DNA of 64,000 nucleotides from Gambelia wislizenii. Lineage: Eukaryota; Chordata; Lepidosauria; Squamata; Crotaphytidae. The position numbers were made by a program, and so were the translations under genes. Below the pieces are notes generated by a model. That model saw nothing but the letters and a program-made list of their open reading frames with translations. It ran no database searches and was not told the DNA's origin. Every line of letters starts with the position of its first letter. The first letter of the stretch is position 1. Positions 10,801 to 23,383 of the stretch are shown here, in pieces. The DNA is taken from the NCBI GenBank assembly GCA_030847615.1, contig JAUMIR010000004.1:222011001-222075000 (forward strand), read 5' to 3'.

Positions 10801-13423
10801 CTCAAGTAGAAAGGAGTCTACAAAATAATGGCCCCAACGCCTAGCAATCAAACTGTTCAGCCAAATACACACACACACATAGAGCACACGAGAGAGTTAA
10901 CAGTGGTTTTTGAAAATGTGACTTTACAGTATTGATATTGGCTGATATCTTATATCGCTTCAGCATAATGTATATATCCACCAACAGTTACATTCTATTC
11001 CCCTATAAATGGATAGCAATGAAGTGCAACAAATGTGTATTGGAAGCCAATGTGCAAGGGCTTTATCACCTGAAGGGGTAAATCGCAAAAACAGGAGTAT
11101 AATAATGTCTTTAGTTGATCCTTATCACATGATGTTGTAGTTTTTCTATTGCTGCTTTGCATTCCACTTGGCGGTGTCATAGATCTTTTCATTTTCATTG
11201 ATGGTAGAACCCCATGAATGTCTGCTAATATTGCAGCTGTTCCAGTACTCACTGGGGTGTGATGGGTCATTCCGCTGCAGTTCCAATATTATGACAATCT
11301 CAGGAGAAGTGTTGAAACTGTGTGACTGCACAGTAGGAGCAAACAGAATTGCACAAGACTTCCAAAACTGCATATCTTAAAGTGGATGCACTGAATGGGA
11401 AGGAACATGGGGTTAGCAAAGTGGTGTGGAAGACTGATTGTGGGATCTTGAATCACCATGGTGGCACCATAGTGCTAATGTAGGGATAGTGCAAAAGTGA
11501 CTGTTTCAATACCATTATGTTTCCAGTTGCTTAAACAATGTGATTGCAGCAGTTTATCACCCTTGTGTGATGAAGTCCTAAGTTTACAAAAGCTTATGCT
11601 CCAACTTCTTTTTCTCAATTAGTCTGAAAAGTGCTACAAGATTCCCTTTTCATGTAGTGAAACACACAATGTGCATGTGTAATTTATATTTGCATACTGC
11701 TGTGTGAATGTCACAACGCTACCACATGCACAACAGTTCTGTCTGTGGAACTCTGCTTCTGCTACCATCAACCATATAGGACTGTTGTGCGTTGTCAAAA
11801 ATCTCCTCACTACACATGCATTGCACAATTTACCCCATCACGATTCCAGCCTGTCTCCCTTATTTTAAGGAGATAATATCTTCCAAGTAGGCTATCCATG
11901 ATCAACTCCTCAATGGTGCAAAAGGCCAGTAGTTCATCTCTTATCTTACCATGACATCCCATCTTGTGCACTTCAGTGTTTTTGATGCCCTTGCTTTCAT
12001 TCACCACTCACTGTTGATGATGCTACCAACAACAAGACACCCACTCCTGCTTGTTGCGGAGACTCTGTGATTCCCTTTTGACGTCATCTCATTGAGAGGC
12101 AAGATCATGTGAGCATCTGTTTGTTCCTGCATGGAATGTCTTTTACGGTTCATAACAATAATATTTATTCAGGTTAGGTGGACAAAGTGTAGCCCTGGAT
12201 GGATGTGTGCCTCCCCTGGCTGATTTTTGCAGCTCTTCACTCCTAAATGCCCCTTTTCTGGCCGCCACCCCCCACTCAAAAAAACAACAACACACACACA
12301 GGGGGGAAATTCTGGAAGCATCTATGTAGCCTTTCCACTACCACTGCACTGTTTAACAATTTTTTTTAAAAAAAAAGGTTATTAAAACCACTTATAGTTT
12401 CTGGGCCCACCTCAGTGGTCCCCCCCTGGATAAGAACATTATATAGACATTTAACTTTCTTCATTTTAAAGACAAACAGTATCTGTAAGCAAATATTAGT
12501 CAGTATCAGGAATGCTGGACTGCTGTCATTCATTCCCATGTGCAGTGAAAAGATGGCCTTTCAGGTCAGTGAATTTTCCTTAAAAACCCAAACCAACAAA
12601 AAGCATGCACATTTCTGACCTTGTAAACCCCCCCTCTTTTTTTTTTTTTGGTCAGGTTTTGCATCTAGGCTAATGGAATTAAGCAGAAGCCACAGTAGAC
12701 TTGATTTCTTTTTAATCATTATTCATCACCAAAAGCAAAAGGGTTTTAACTTAAAATATATTCTAGCACATCAATGTATACTGGAATGAATTATTCATAA
12801 TACACAAGATTAGGCAGAAAGTACCAGGGGGAGAATACCCAGGACTGGCAATAGCATGCCAGCATGTGGTTACAGGAGATGCTCACTTATGAAATGTTAT
12901 GAAAATACACATCATTCAGCTATGGAATCAGTAGCTGAAATTCTTCTTTGGTGGACCATTCCAGGCCAGGGCTATATGCCTTGCTCAAGTCTGGCATTAC
13001 AGCAACCATCCACTCAAACCTCTTTTGCTGCTCCATAGAGACGCTGGCTTAAGGCAAAAGAAACCTGGCACATACAGACTCCTTAACCACTAATGGAAAC
13101 TCTGAACGATGTGGAACTCACACCAATTATCACATTTGGATGCCTAAGATTAAGCAATGAAACCCACATTTAAATTATAGAAGCTGCTGTTCCAGATATG
13201 TGCATTCATGCCTGATGAGACCCATTGGTATCAATGGAGCTTATTCATAAGTGTATTCAGAACTGTGGCCAGTATAAGGGACTAATGCAGAGGCACTTTG
13301 CATTTTCAGTAGGCATTCATGCTGAAAACATGAACAATGTATAAGTGTCTTATATATAAGTGTGTGTGTATGTGCGCGCGTGCATGTGTGTGTGTAAACC
13401 TTCAAATTGCCTGTCAGCTTATG
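10801..13423. other. Low-copy sequence with short simple repeats
   Basis: No gene is supported over this 2.6 kb. Short CA runs occur near 10868 and a TG/GTGCGCGC tract at about 13360-13396. A-rich and T-rich runs lie near 12360 and 12637. Confidence 0.4.
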
Positions 13424-14409
13424 GGAGATTATCACATGGGTCCAAAAAAACACATCCCTGTCCTGTCCTCTAATTCCTGCCCCGCTCTCATCCCTGTTGC
13501 AGTTTAAAAAAACTTTTTCAGACACTTACCTTTTTCCCGGAACAGAAACTGCTCCCCTCCCCTCCTCTGGCATCCCAGGCTGTGAATGGAGCTCTCACAG
13601 AGCTCAATTCACTTCTGGAGAGCTGTTCTCATGACAGGATGATTCCAAGGAGAAAAAGTTAAAAAAAAATAAATCAAAAAGTCAGTTTAAGCACCTACGT
13701 ACAGTTAAAAAAAAAAAAAAAGGTAAACAGGGGTGGGTCCAAAAAAGGTTGTGACTTGCCTGGATGTCCAGATCACCAGCGCAAGTGTTCTCTCCTTATG
13801 TTACAGGATGTTACAGGGCTGCCGGATCATGTGGAAAATTAAAAAATAAAAATACAACCAAACATCAAAAAATTAAACCAAGCACCAGAACATGTCTACA
13901 AAAAACAAGAAAACAGAGGAGGGTACAGAAAAGGATGTCACTTACCTGGATGTCCAGATCGCCAGCACAAGTGTTCTCTACGTACTTTATAGGACCTTGG
14001 AGAGCTGCCTGATCATGTGGAAAATGTGGGAAAAAAAATACACCAAATGTCAAAACATTAAACAAAGCACCTAAACACTCTTAAAACTTTAAAAGCAACA
14101 CGGGGAGGGTACAGAAATGGCTGTCACTTACATTGATGTCATGAGCGGACCCAGAAGTATTCGACAGGGACCTCCCAGATCACACCAGCATAACAGGGCA
14201 TCCATTCGCACACCTATGATTCATTACAGAAACGGAATGGGTGATCTATTAATGGCTTAAGCTGTAATTAAAAAAAACAAGACTGAATAGGGGCAGAATG
14301 GGGACAGAAAGGGACAGGGACAACATCATCTGAAAGGGAAATCCTTTAGGGATCCTGTGGCATCCCTGTCCCTGATTATATGGTTCATGTGATAAACACG
14401 GTGACTCCA
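13424..14409 (+). mobile_element. About 1-kb MITE with internal module repeats
   Basis: It begins GGAGATTATCACATGGGTCC and is the opposite-orientation relative of 2886-3827. Shared blocks occur in the same order, including CCATTACAGAAA-like, GGGACAACATCATCTGAAAG, and repeated GTCACTTACCTGGATGTCC modules (about 13750, 13938 and 14125). The right terminus (near GTGATAAACACGGTGACTCC) is degraded. There is no coding capacity. Confidence 0.7.
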
Positions 14410-14587
14410 TGAATTTCATAGGGTTTTCTCAATGAAAGCAATGTTTACAGATTCTTAGGGCCTGTCTACACTGGCCACTTAATCCAATCACGATGGCAGC
14501 CACATGCACCAGACCGAATCGGGTGTGACAGTGTGTCATTGTGCACACAGGCCAGTCAGGCTGAAACTGCATCGGCCCCACCAGCCT

Positions 14588-15199
14588 GGAAATTATCAGG
14601 TGGGTCCTAAAAGTTTCTGTCTTGCTACCCCCCTCACATCCCACCCACATCCCTGTTACAGAATAAAACAAAAAATTTCACACACCTATCTGGTAGTGAG
14701 ACAGAAACTGTTCCCCCTTCCCTCAGCAGCCTGGAAGTAAATGCAGCCATCGTAAAGCTGCATTTACGACCTGGAAAGCAAACCCCACCTGTTCTCATGA
14801 GAGAATGATCACGCAGGAAATTTTAAAATTAAAACATAACAAAATGTCAAAAACACAAAGCAAGCACCAAAACACACTTTAAACATTAGAAGTAACCTGG
14901 GGAGGGTAAAAAAAAAGATGTGTCACTTACTTCGCTGTCCCTAACGAACCCAGAAGTGTTTGGCACAGACCTCCCCCCATGGCTGGCATCCGCCAGCATA
15001 ACAGGATAGAAACGGGGTGCCATTCAGACCACCCATGATTCTGTGCCAGAAATGGAATGGGTGGTCTATAACAACTTTCCCCCATGAGTAAAAAAAATGG
15101 AGGCATCATGGGACGGGGATGACGTTGTCTGAAAGGAAAAACCTTTCTCGATCCTGTTCTGTGCCTGCTACAGATTATTAAACCTGTGTGATAATCTCC
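14588..15199 (+). mobile_element. 612-bp MITE, shorter relative of the preceding element
   Basis: It opens GGAAATTATCAGGTGGGTCC and closes GTGTGATAATCTCC. It carries one module copy (GTCACTTACTTCGCTGTCC) instead of several. An internal hairpin (AATGCAGC near 14740, GCTGCATT near 14757) lies in its left half. It differs from 13424-14409 mainly in module number. Confidence 0.75.
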
Positions 15200-15523
15200 C
15201 CGTCTCCTGTTTTCAAAGCCACTGCTGCTGCCTCACCAGCCAAGAAGCTCCTTATGAGAGCTGGCCAGTGGTGTGGCTTCTGCTGAGGTCAGAACAGGGT
15301 GCCCAAACATGTGATCAACAAGGAGGTGATCACACAGGGACCCCCAGAACATTTGAATGCATTTGCTGGCCCTAGGTATTTCCAAGCAAGAAAAATAAAA
15401 TCACATTGCTTGGCATTCTCAGAAAAATTCTGAAAACCGGCTCAGCAATAAAGGTTGACGTTGAAAACACCTCTTGTTATCAGTTTTCTAGCACAATTTG
15501 TTTCAGTAGACAGACTTGTAGTA
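15200..15523. other. Unassigned sequence
   Basis: Nothing recognisable lies between the MITE and the Tigger-like element. Confidence 0.3.
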
Positions 15524-15756
15524 CAATTGTCCCTTCATATTCACTGGGGTTTGGTTCTAGGACCCCCCTCCCCATGGATATCAATATCTCTGAATACTTA
15601 AGTCCCATTATATGCAATGGCATAACAAAATGGTGTCCCTTATATAAGATGACAAAATCAAGGTTTGCTTTTTGGATTATTATCTTTTTAAGAATATTTT
15701 CAAACCGTGAATACTTAAATCTGTGGATTCCAAATCCGTGGATACAGAGGGATACC
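15524..15756 (+). mobile_element. Tigger-like non-autonomous DNA transposon (copy 1)
   Basis: The block starts TTGTCCCTTCATATTCACTG next to a TA and ends GTGGATACAGAGG. It is the same sequence as 45686-45915 and 48976-49205, which have intact TIRs and TA duplications. Tc1/mariner-Tigger is inferred from the TA target site and the 'GTGGATACC' style of sequence. The right TIR is degraded here. Confidence 0.75.
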
Positions 15757-15784
15757 TCTCTCTCTCTCTCTTGCTTTTCTTCGC

Positions 15785-16445
15785 AAGGAAGGACTCATCC
15801 CGTGCTTACTGCAAGCGCGCTGATGACTAAAAAGGCCAATCCGAGATAAACAAGTCCAGTTGCAGAAAGCACAGCAGAATGTCTCCTTGGGTGATGTTTC
15901 CAGGTTGTGATTCTTTCTGCGTTGTCGTTTCTCTTCAAGACTTGTTCAGCATGAGTTCTCACATAAGGCTGCAGCATTGTGGATAGTGTGTCTCCATGCC
16001 TCCCGATGTGAGGCTAGGGCGGACCATTGTTGGTGATCAATTTGGCCGAGCCTGAGATGTTATTTCAGGGAGTCCTTGTATAGCTTTTTTGGAGCATCCC
16101 TCTTACGCTGACCCGTGGTGAGTTTACCATAGAGTACTATTTTTGGGAGGCGATGGTCCTCCATCCTAGAAACATGCCCTGTGTTCTCAATATCATGGCC
16201 TCAATGCTGGTGATCCCTGCTTGCTCAAGGACAGCAACATTCGTCACATAGTCAGTCCAGTGTATATTTAGGATTGTGCATAAACAGCGCTGATGAAAGC
16301 GTTTGAGGAGTCGTAAGTGGTGGCGATCGGTGACCCATGTTTCAGACCCATAAAGGAGAATAGACAGTACAATGGCTCTATACACCCTGATTTTTGTGCT
16401 TCGCCTCAGATGTTTATTACTCCAGAGGGACAACTGTATAAGCAA
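15785..16445 (-). pseudogene. LINE ORF2 C-terminus with terminal zinc finger
   Basis: Minus-strand translation gives KIRVYRAIVLSILLYGSETW, then LLKRFHQRCLCTILNIHW and EQAGITSIEAMIL, typical of the post-RT region of non-LTR retrotransposons. After frameshifts, a GQIDHQQW / SHREAWRHTI block follows. At the very end, SRIGLFSHQRAC is recognisable as the C2HC/C2H2-like finger of one vertebrate LINE family. I cannot assign the clade with confidence. The copy is 5'-truncated and broken. Confidence 0.7.
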
Positions 16446-18884
16446 ATACTATGGGTGTGTGCAGATTATACAATTATGCCAGTTTGATTGCATTTTAACT
16501 GCCATGACTGCATCCTGTGCAGCTGTGGGATTTGTAGTTTTGTGACATACTTAGGGTGCGTCTATACGATTATAAAAAAATCCGTTTGGGGGGTAAAAAA
16601 TATGAATAGGCTGTTGTTCGTATGCATACGAACCGCCCACACGTTTTTTTACCCCCCCCTAAACTCTGTATGACTCCCTGTTCCCCAAGCTGGCTGGAGC
16701 GAGCAAGCCAAGCGGTGGTTTAAAATCTCCCGCCACTTTTTTTTGTAAAGGTTCCTGCTTTGCGGACAGTCGGTTTTCCCTATTTACAATATAAAAATAA
16801 ATAAATAAATGTATAATTCACTGGCTTACCGGAGTCTCACTAGCCGGGAATCCAACATGGCAGCTGCTCCCAATTCCCCTCCATGCTAGCCCCGCCCCCT
16901 CTGCTCGGCCAGCCAATCAGATTACACAGGCTGTTAGTATGTGTGCGAACGGACCATGCACAGCCACCTTAGATGGCTGAAGGTGATGGGAGCTGGCAGG
17001 TCAACTACATTCTAAGTACCATAGGTTCTGCCCCCATCATTGGGTGTACCTGCACAATTATAGCAGTTTGCACTTTAATTGCCATGGCTCCATCCTACAG
17101 AATCAGGAGACATGAAGTTTGGTGAGCTGTTTAAAATTCTCTAGAACACTCCTCTGAATGACAGCATTAGACTTCTCTGGAAGTCCAACAACAGCTAGAG
17201 AGCCACTGGTTCCTCACCCATAGAATGCAACAATATTAGCAGTCAAGAAAGAATATTCAGCATGATTTCCAAAGGAGTAGGCAGCCATATTAAATCTGCT
17301 GCAGAAAAATCAATGAAGGGTTTCGCAATACCTTAAAAGAGTTTTTTGTTTTAATTATGGCATAAGCTTTGTAAATTACAATTCAGAACACATTGTCTAT
17401 TTGATGAAGCAGGTTTTAGTCCACAAAAACTTAGGGCATAATAAATTTGCTAGAATTCTCTTGTTTTTGTAATATGTAATGCAAATGAGAGGGGTCAGAT
17501 AATACCTTTAATGGGGAGACTGGTATTGCAAAAGCACCTATCTCTCAAAATCTTTTAGGGCAGAAGATTCCGTTTTGTGAGTCAGAGGGACCGCATACTG
17601 TATTCCATTACAGAGATCACATTTTCCCCAAAGCAATTGGAGTGACTTACTGGTCTATATACTTTTTTAAATCCTTGCACTACTACAGTTTGCAATATGT
17701 TGATGTATACTGATAGAAAAATAAAATTAAAAGCATGCAGATGTATGGATGAGATATAAAAAAAAGACGCAGACTGGTAGACATGGTTGATGACAGATGG
17801 TAAACTATCTGACATTAAAAACAAGGAGTGATGGGACAGAGTAAAAAAAAAATCTAAGATCTGAGCATATAAAAGATGGAGCAATGTTAACTTTTCATGC
17901 TGTATGTTATTAAGCCAGCTGCCAAAGCTGCCATCAGAATCAAACCCAGTTTGCTCCTTGGCTGTCTGCTTCAGACTCAGTAACTTTAATTATGCACAAA
18001 GAGATCTACAAATAGATCTACTGTAAAAGTCCCAATATTATTTCAAATGTTAGTGGAAGATTTAATCATTCTGTTATAATTTCAAGGTGTGTTGTTTTTG
18101 TTTTTGTTAGGGAAAATAACAAGAACTGGATGTGAACATCTCATGTTGGCACATGAACTGTATTCAGGCAGTGCCTTCTTGAATACACAAACAAGGTCTA
18201 GCTCACTTTCCTCCACTGTAACTTTTCTTATGTAGAATGGCAAGTTGTTGAAGAGGAAAGGTTCCTGTTTTTGTGGAAGCTATCCATGGGAGCAAGATTC
18301 CTTCCCTCTTCAGACATGTCTGTTCCTGAGGGAAGCGATAACAGAGGTGGTGGAGACATGTGACCCCCTGCTCATGGCCTGGAGAAAGCAAGAGAAGCTA
18401 TATCTGAATATAGCTGCTGACTTCATGCCAATGCCTAATGCCCAAGGCTTGCTTAAATACAAAGGGCTTAACCTGCTGGAAGATGGGCAACAGAGATGGA
18501 ACCAACCTCCTTTGCAAAACAGCTCTACCACCTGAAGGTCTCTCATGTGCCCACCAAATGTGCCTCTCATGGTGGCACAATCAAGAGAAGGGCCTCCCTC
18601 AAAGTTTATAAAACTTCAGAAGGCCAATAGGGGAGTATGCAGTCTTTCAGATTGTCTGGACCTAACTTGTATAGACCAGTAGCCAGTGATGCTTATAACA
18701 TGAGAATCACATACTCCCTATAATGGCCTTCTGAATGAATAAAAAGGTGTTTCATCATTAGGCATGAAAGACATTAGTGTAACCAAATCTTCTGGTCTGT
18801 TGTACCTAGTATGTCTATGGAATGGCATAACCCAAAAAGTTGCTATGAGGTAGGGAGGCATCTTGTTAGTGACACATGCACGGA
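16446..18884. other. Mostly unassigned, with eroded DNA-transposon pieces
   Basis: About 16454-16545 resembles the left half of a palindromic element seen elsewhere (TTTTAACTGCCATGACTGCA, GGGATTTGTAGTTT). About 17037-17160 is a similar half. Between them, 16552-17036 is a GC-rich block, possibly a second element. Around 18600-18700, words such as CAGTCTTTCAGATTGTCTGG recall the L2 3' region. No gene is supported. Confidence 0.35.
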
Positions 18885-19090
18885 GGGCTGGTTTAAGGGC
18901 CCTGCAGCACCTGCAGCCGCAGGGGGCCCTGTCATTGTGGGGGCCCCATAGTAACCCTCCTCCTGCAAAAACATTATTAGTAATAATCTGAATATCCTGT
19001 ACTGTGAATAGGCTAGGTTAGGTTCTGAGATAAACATATCCCCCCCCCAAAATAAAACATTGCAGCCCCCCCAATTCCTTAAACCGGTCC
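18885..19090. mobile_element. 206-bp MITE with GG.C.GGTTTAAGG termini
   Basis: The left end GGGCTGGTTTAAGG and right end CCTTAAACCGGTCC are inverted copies with two mismatches. The interior is GC-rich on the left and AT-rich on the right. The flanks ACATGCA and GCATGCA look like a short target duplication, which would fit a hAT-type element (inference). Confidence 0.65.
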
Positions 19091-20479
19091 TGCATGCATG
19101 TGCAAATGTGGTGTATGTGCATGCATGTCATATTTGGGTCAGTGCTCAGGGGGCATTTTCTAGCTCATTGTGCTCTGTCCAAAACCTCCCCTTGCAGTTT
19201 TCATGCCCTGACAAGGACTGCTACTGCTGCTTGCCAGTCAGGAGTGGGAGGAAGAGGGAGGCAATTCAGACAAAGAAGATGTGATTGCTCTGGGCTCTGA
19301 AGGAAGAAAAAGGAGGGTGTGCTTCATCTGTGAGGTCACACTTAGTTCTACCCCTCCCAAACTAAGACCAACTGCTTCTTCATCACCTGAATTGCCTCCC
19401 TCCCTTCCACCTTCCCCACCAGAAAGCAGCATCTGGAGAGGTCCCTCCTATGGCTGACAGCTGCCTGAGTAGAGTGAGGAAATGGAACTGTGTGGGTGGA
19501 GCGTTATATTCGGTCTGCTCAATGTAAGATCTTGGCCATACTATGCACCATTTCCAAAACACATATCCATATTTCTTGGATTAGATAACCATGAAACCGA
19601 GAACTATATTCTGGTGTAATTTACTTTATAAGGTGTTAAGTACTTGGGTGCTGGGCTTGTCTCTTATTGTTGCACTTTTAACTGTGTTTTTAATTTATTT
19701 CTTTTTATGTTATATTTTTAGCCAAGACTTCAGTTTTGATCTGATTGTTGATAGCAGCCTTATTTGGTAGAAAGGTTGGAAATGAATGAATGAATTAGGG
19801 TAGGATTTTTTTCATATGTGTTCTCAAAAACATAGCAAATAAGTGGTGTATTAGAAATTTCCTTTGCAACTTTAAGTATTTTTTAGTTTCAAACTTTAGT
19901 ATCAATCTAATATGATCTTTTTTTAAAAAAAATAATAGGGGGAATACTCTTTAACTATGACATTATACAACAACAACAACAACTTCCCACTATCTAGGAG
20001 ATTGGGCCTCCTTGTTCATCAATAGCCCTAACCTGTGTTTCATGCCATATAAAATATCTTAGATGATGCATTCAGGCTTCTGTGATTAGCTTGGGATGTT
20101 AAAATCCCATCTTGGGAGAAAGGCAGGATATAAATCCAATAAGTAAGTAAGTAAATAAATAAATATCAGTTCATGCTCTCTTATTGGTATGAAGGGTGCT
20201 TCTACAGTGGAGTTTCTTTACCATCCATTTTAGTACCAGATTAGAAACTCAGAAAAAAGTCCTGATGCAGAAATGATGTAGTCAAATTTATAGCTAAATA
20301 TGTTTTCACCGCTTGTGCAATCCACACTTTCTTGGGAACAGGTAAATCATTTGATTTTCTATCTAAGAGGCTTATTGCATGTCAAAGTAAAGCAGTAGTG
20401 CAGCTGTAAGGTTCCATCTTCTGTACTGCCTTACTGCATGATGTCATCATTCTTTCATTCCAGACCTGTGGGAGACAGA
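19091..20479. other. Unassigned, with a LINE tail near 20080
   Basis: No gene is supported. About 20085-20163 (ATCTTGGGAGAAAGGCAGGA, then TAAG/TAAA repeats) is a CR1/L2 3' tail. Short ACA repeats lie at about 19968-19984. Confidence 0.4.
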
Positions 20480-20903
20480 GGACTTTATCATACCACCCTC
20501 TGTAAAAGTTCTTTTGCCAGCATATTTTTAAATGTTTTTATGCTGGCAAAAGAACCCGCCCCCCCAGACTTACTTTGAGCAGCGTAAAAGAGACATCCCT
20601 GGCACTAACGGAGCACCAATGGAGCTCCATTTACTTCTGGGTTCCAAATCTCTGAGATTCTTGTGAGAAGATGCAAACATGGGAAATTCAAAAATACATC
20701 AAAAAATAAACCACAAAAATATGCACAAGCACAGAAACACATTCACAAAGTCCCAATGTGGCTAGCATGCCGCAACAGTCACGGACGCCGCCGAGAGAGA
20801 AACGGCGTCATCCAAAACGGACCCCTTACCGCACGGCAGCCTCGTTACTGCACCAGAGGCTGCTTGCGCGGCAAGAGGCTGAAAGAGGCATCTGAAAATC
20901 TCC
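20480..20903 (+). mobile_element. Chimeric MITE with mismatched termini
   Basis: The left end GGACTTTATCATACCAC and a subterminal hairpin (TTTTGCCAGCATA with TATGCTGGCAAAA) match the 43806 and 54796 elements. The right end GCATCTGAAAATCTCC and its GCGTCATCCAAAACGG / CGCACGGCAGC interior match the GC-rich foldback family at 42669. The termini belong to different families and no flanking duplication is seen (AGA against ATG). A recombinant or a composite insertion is likely. Confidence 0.65.
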
Positions 20904-20929
20904 ATGAGTTCTGTTGCTCCAGAAACTAG

Positions 20930-21400
20930 GGCATGAACAAATGGATTTAAATTACAAGATAGGAGAATCTACCTAAACATTAGGAAGAACGTCTTGATGG
21001 TAAGGACTGTTTAAAAATGGAAAAGACTGCCTCAGAAGGTGATGGACTCTCCTTCTTTGAAAGTTTTAAACAAAGGTTGAATGGCCAGATTTTAGAAGTG
21101 CTTTAGTTATGAACACTTAATCCAAACTGGATTATTTGCCATGGATCCTTCCTATTGAAGCCTGGAATTTGTAGTTTTATAAGGTTTTTAGCTTTTTCTG
21201 CCAAAGAGTACTGGTGCTCACCAAACTACAAATCCCAGGATTCCATAGGAAGGAGCCATGGCAAATAATCCAGTTTCAAACTGGATTATTTGTTTAGTGT
21301 GGATGCATCCTTAGTTGTGCTTTCCTGCTTGGCAAGGGTTTGGACTTGATGATCCTTGTGGTCCCTTCTAACTCTATGATCCCACAATTCTATGAAATGG
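20930..21400 (+). repeat. CR1 LINE 3' fragment, interrupted
   Basis: The first part reads AACATTAGGAAGAACGTC, CTGCCTCAGAAGGTGATGG and CTCCTTCTTTGAAAG, the CR1 3' region. After a palindromic insertion it resumes at about 21313 with GGACTTGATGATCCTTGTGG and CTAACTCTATGATCC. Confidence 0.7.
21112..21312. mobile_element. Palindromic MITE inside a CR1 copy
   Basis: The halves are inverted: AATCCAAACTGGATTATTTG with GCCATGG and GGAATTTGTAGTTT on the left, AACTACAAATCCCAGGATTCC and CCATGGCAAATAATCCAG on the right. Related palindromes occur at 32707-34305, 48376-48810 and 60133-60350. The CR1 fragment continues on both sides. Confidence 0.65.
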
Positions 21401-22580
21401 TACTGATTCTGCAAGGGCATCATTTGGCCTGCAGAATAGGATATGGCAAACAAACAAACAAACAAACCCAAATTAAAGTCCTAAGGGAAATGTGCATTTC
21501 TTATTATTTGCAAGTGATCATTCAAACTAATGTCTAGCTCCTCTCAAAGGCATCCTCACAACTGTGATGTTTATATTACATGTTAGTTTGCTGAACAAAA
21601 AATTACATAGAGAAATCCTAGATGAACCAAAGATTCACACACAGATAATCAAGATATGTAGCCCCCAAATTATATGGTAGCTAATAGCAACATTTAACAA
21701 AGTAGTTTACATTATTGCATGATGGGGTACCATCTTCCCTTCCACCTCCGGCCACTTTTTTGTTTCTGTGTTGCAAACAGCTTGAACAGATTCTGTTGTG
21801 GAATCGTTGAGTCATTGAAAATAATTGTTGCGACTGGCGGTTTCATCTGGTGGCTTTTTCTTTCTTACTTTTTTTTTTTGGGGGGGGGGACGGTTGGCTT
21901 CAGTTCAAGCAATAGCACACTGGTTCCAAAACCACATGTGCCTCATGCATGCTAAGTTAATCATCAAGTCTTCCTAGTTCAAAAAAGGCACAAGCTTCTA
22001 CTGCATAAAGTTACTACTTAGTATTTTTTAAAAATATATAAAAAATTGCTTTGCTAACCATTATGACTTTACCAAAACAAAAAAAACAAACTAACAACAA
22101 CAACAAAAACCCTGGCAGGTCTGATGAATTTTATTTATTCCCTCTTTTCTAAAATCAGAATCCCAGGGTTACAGCTAAAATGGCTAGTTTTGTACATCCC
22201 TAACTGACAAAGCTATGGCCAGAATTCACTTGGGCAGTTGCAAATGTGTAACCACAGTAGTTATGCAGTGAGGCAGTGACCCTTGGCCCAACCACCCCAA
22301 TCCCCACTTACAGGGCAACAGCCACTGTGATCGATGGAGGCCTATTTCCCCTATCACTCAGAAAATGGCTGACTGATGTTCCCTTCCCATGAACAACACA
22401 CAGAAGTGGTGTTCCTTTCACAATTCCTCTTCACACTGCAGATTGCTTGTAATGTCAGTTTTCTGCTTCCTGATCAACAGGGGAACAGACCCCCATCATT
22501 TGCAGTGGCTGCCTCCTGGTAAGTAGGGATTGGGGATTTTCATGATCCCTGTGTATTCCCTAAACTAGGGGATATAAGGA
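21401..22580. other. Unassigned, with short simple repeats
   Basis: It holds AAAC repeats near 21450, a T/G homopolymer stretch near 21870-21890 and AAC words near 22085-22110. No gene or clear mobile element is seen. Confidence 0.35.
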
Positions 22581-22820
22581 GAGCCAGCATGGTATAGTAG
22601 TTTGAATGTTGGTCTAGGACACTTGGGAGACCAGGGTTTGAATCCCTGCCTGGCCATGGAGTCCTACTGGGTGACTTTGGGCAAGCCACACTCTCTCAGC
22701 CTCAGAGGAAGGCAAGTTCAAAACTCCTCTGAACAAATTCTGCCAAGAAAACTCCATGATAAGTTTGCCTTAGGGTCACTATGAGACAGAAATGACTTGA
22801 AAGCACACAACAACAATAAA
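22581..22820 (+). mobile_element. Sauria-type SINE with BovB-like tail
   Basis: The head has tRNA-derived A and B boxes (TGGTATAGTAGTTTGAATGTT; GGGTTTGAATCCC). The body continues GGGTGACTTTGGGCAAGCC. The tail GGGTCACTATGAGACAG, AATGACTTGAAAGCACAC and ACAACAACAATAA resembles the 3' end of BovB LINEs, whose machinery such SINEs are known to borrow. Confidence 0.85.
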
Positions 22821-23002
22821 GGGAATACATAGGGATCATGAATACAAACCAGTCACAAATGTGTAAATCTAGGAGCCTTATTGCATGATGGAAGGGAAGC
22901 GACTTTAAAGCCTGAGAAAAGCATGTCCCATCTTGCCTTATTGAATGACATCTGTATTCTTGAGCTGTTCTTCCATTCTGGTGCTGAGGAAGACAGTGGT
23001 AA

Positions 23003-23383
23003 ACATGATCCTGGAGAGAAGTGACTAGCAGGGTGCCACAGGGTTCGGTGCTGGGCCCAGTGCTATTCAACATCTTTATTATCTTGGATGAGGGAATACA
23101 GGGCCTGCTTATCAAGTTTGCAGTTGACACCAAATTAGGAGGGGTAGCTAATACCCCAGCGGACAGGATCAGAATCGACAGTGACCTTAACAGATTAGAA
23201 AGCTGGGCCAAAACTAACAAAATGAATTTCAAACAGGGAGAAATGTAGGATATTACACTTGGGCAGGAAAAATGAAAATCACAGATATAGGATGGGTGAC
23301 ACCTGGCTTGTTGCCAGTACATGTGAAAGGGTTCTAGGAGTCTTAGTGGACCACAAACCAAACATGAGTAAGCAGTGTGACGC
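23003..23383 (+). pseudogene. CR1 LINE reverse-transcriptase fragment
   Basis: The translation TSRVPQGSVLGPVLFNIFI, then LIKFAVDTKLGG and DLNRLESWAKTNKMNF, is the CR1 RT catalytic and thumb region; the catalytic box reads FAVDT instead of FADDT. After a stop near 23246 it continues GDTWLVASTCERVLGVLVDHKPNMS. It ends abruptly at 23383, where YR-retrotransposon sequence begins with 2-3 bases of microhomology. The rest of the CR1 is missing, which indicates a deletion junction or misassembly. Confidence 0.75.

Noticed and set aside
16552..17036. Possible CpG-island promoter around CCGCCCCCTCTG and AGCCAATCAG
   Set aside because: It is short, embedded between halves of repeats, with no downstream exon; more likely part of a GC-rich mobile element.
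22581..22680. Possible tRNA gene
   Set aside because: The A and B boxes belong to a SINE head followed by a BovB-like tail; no cloverleaf with an intact acceptor stem is evident.
22702..23361. 219-codon ORF on the minus strand
   Set aside because: It lies antisense to the Sauria-type SINE and the CR1 reverse transcriptase fragment and has no domain.
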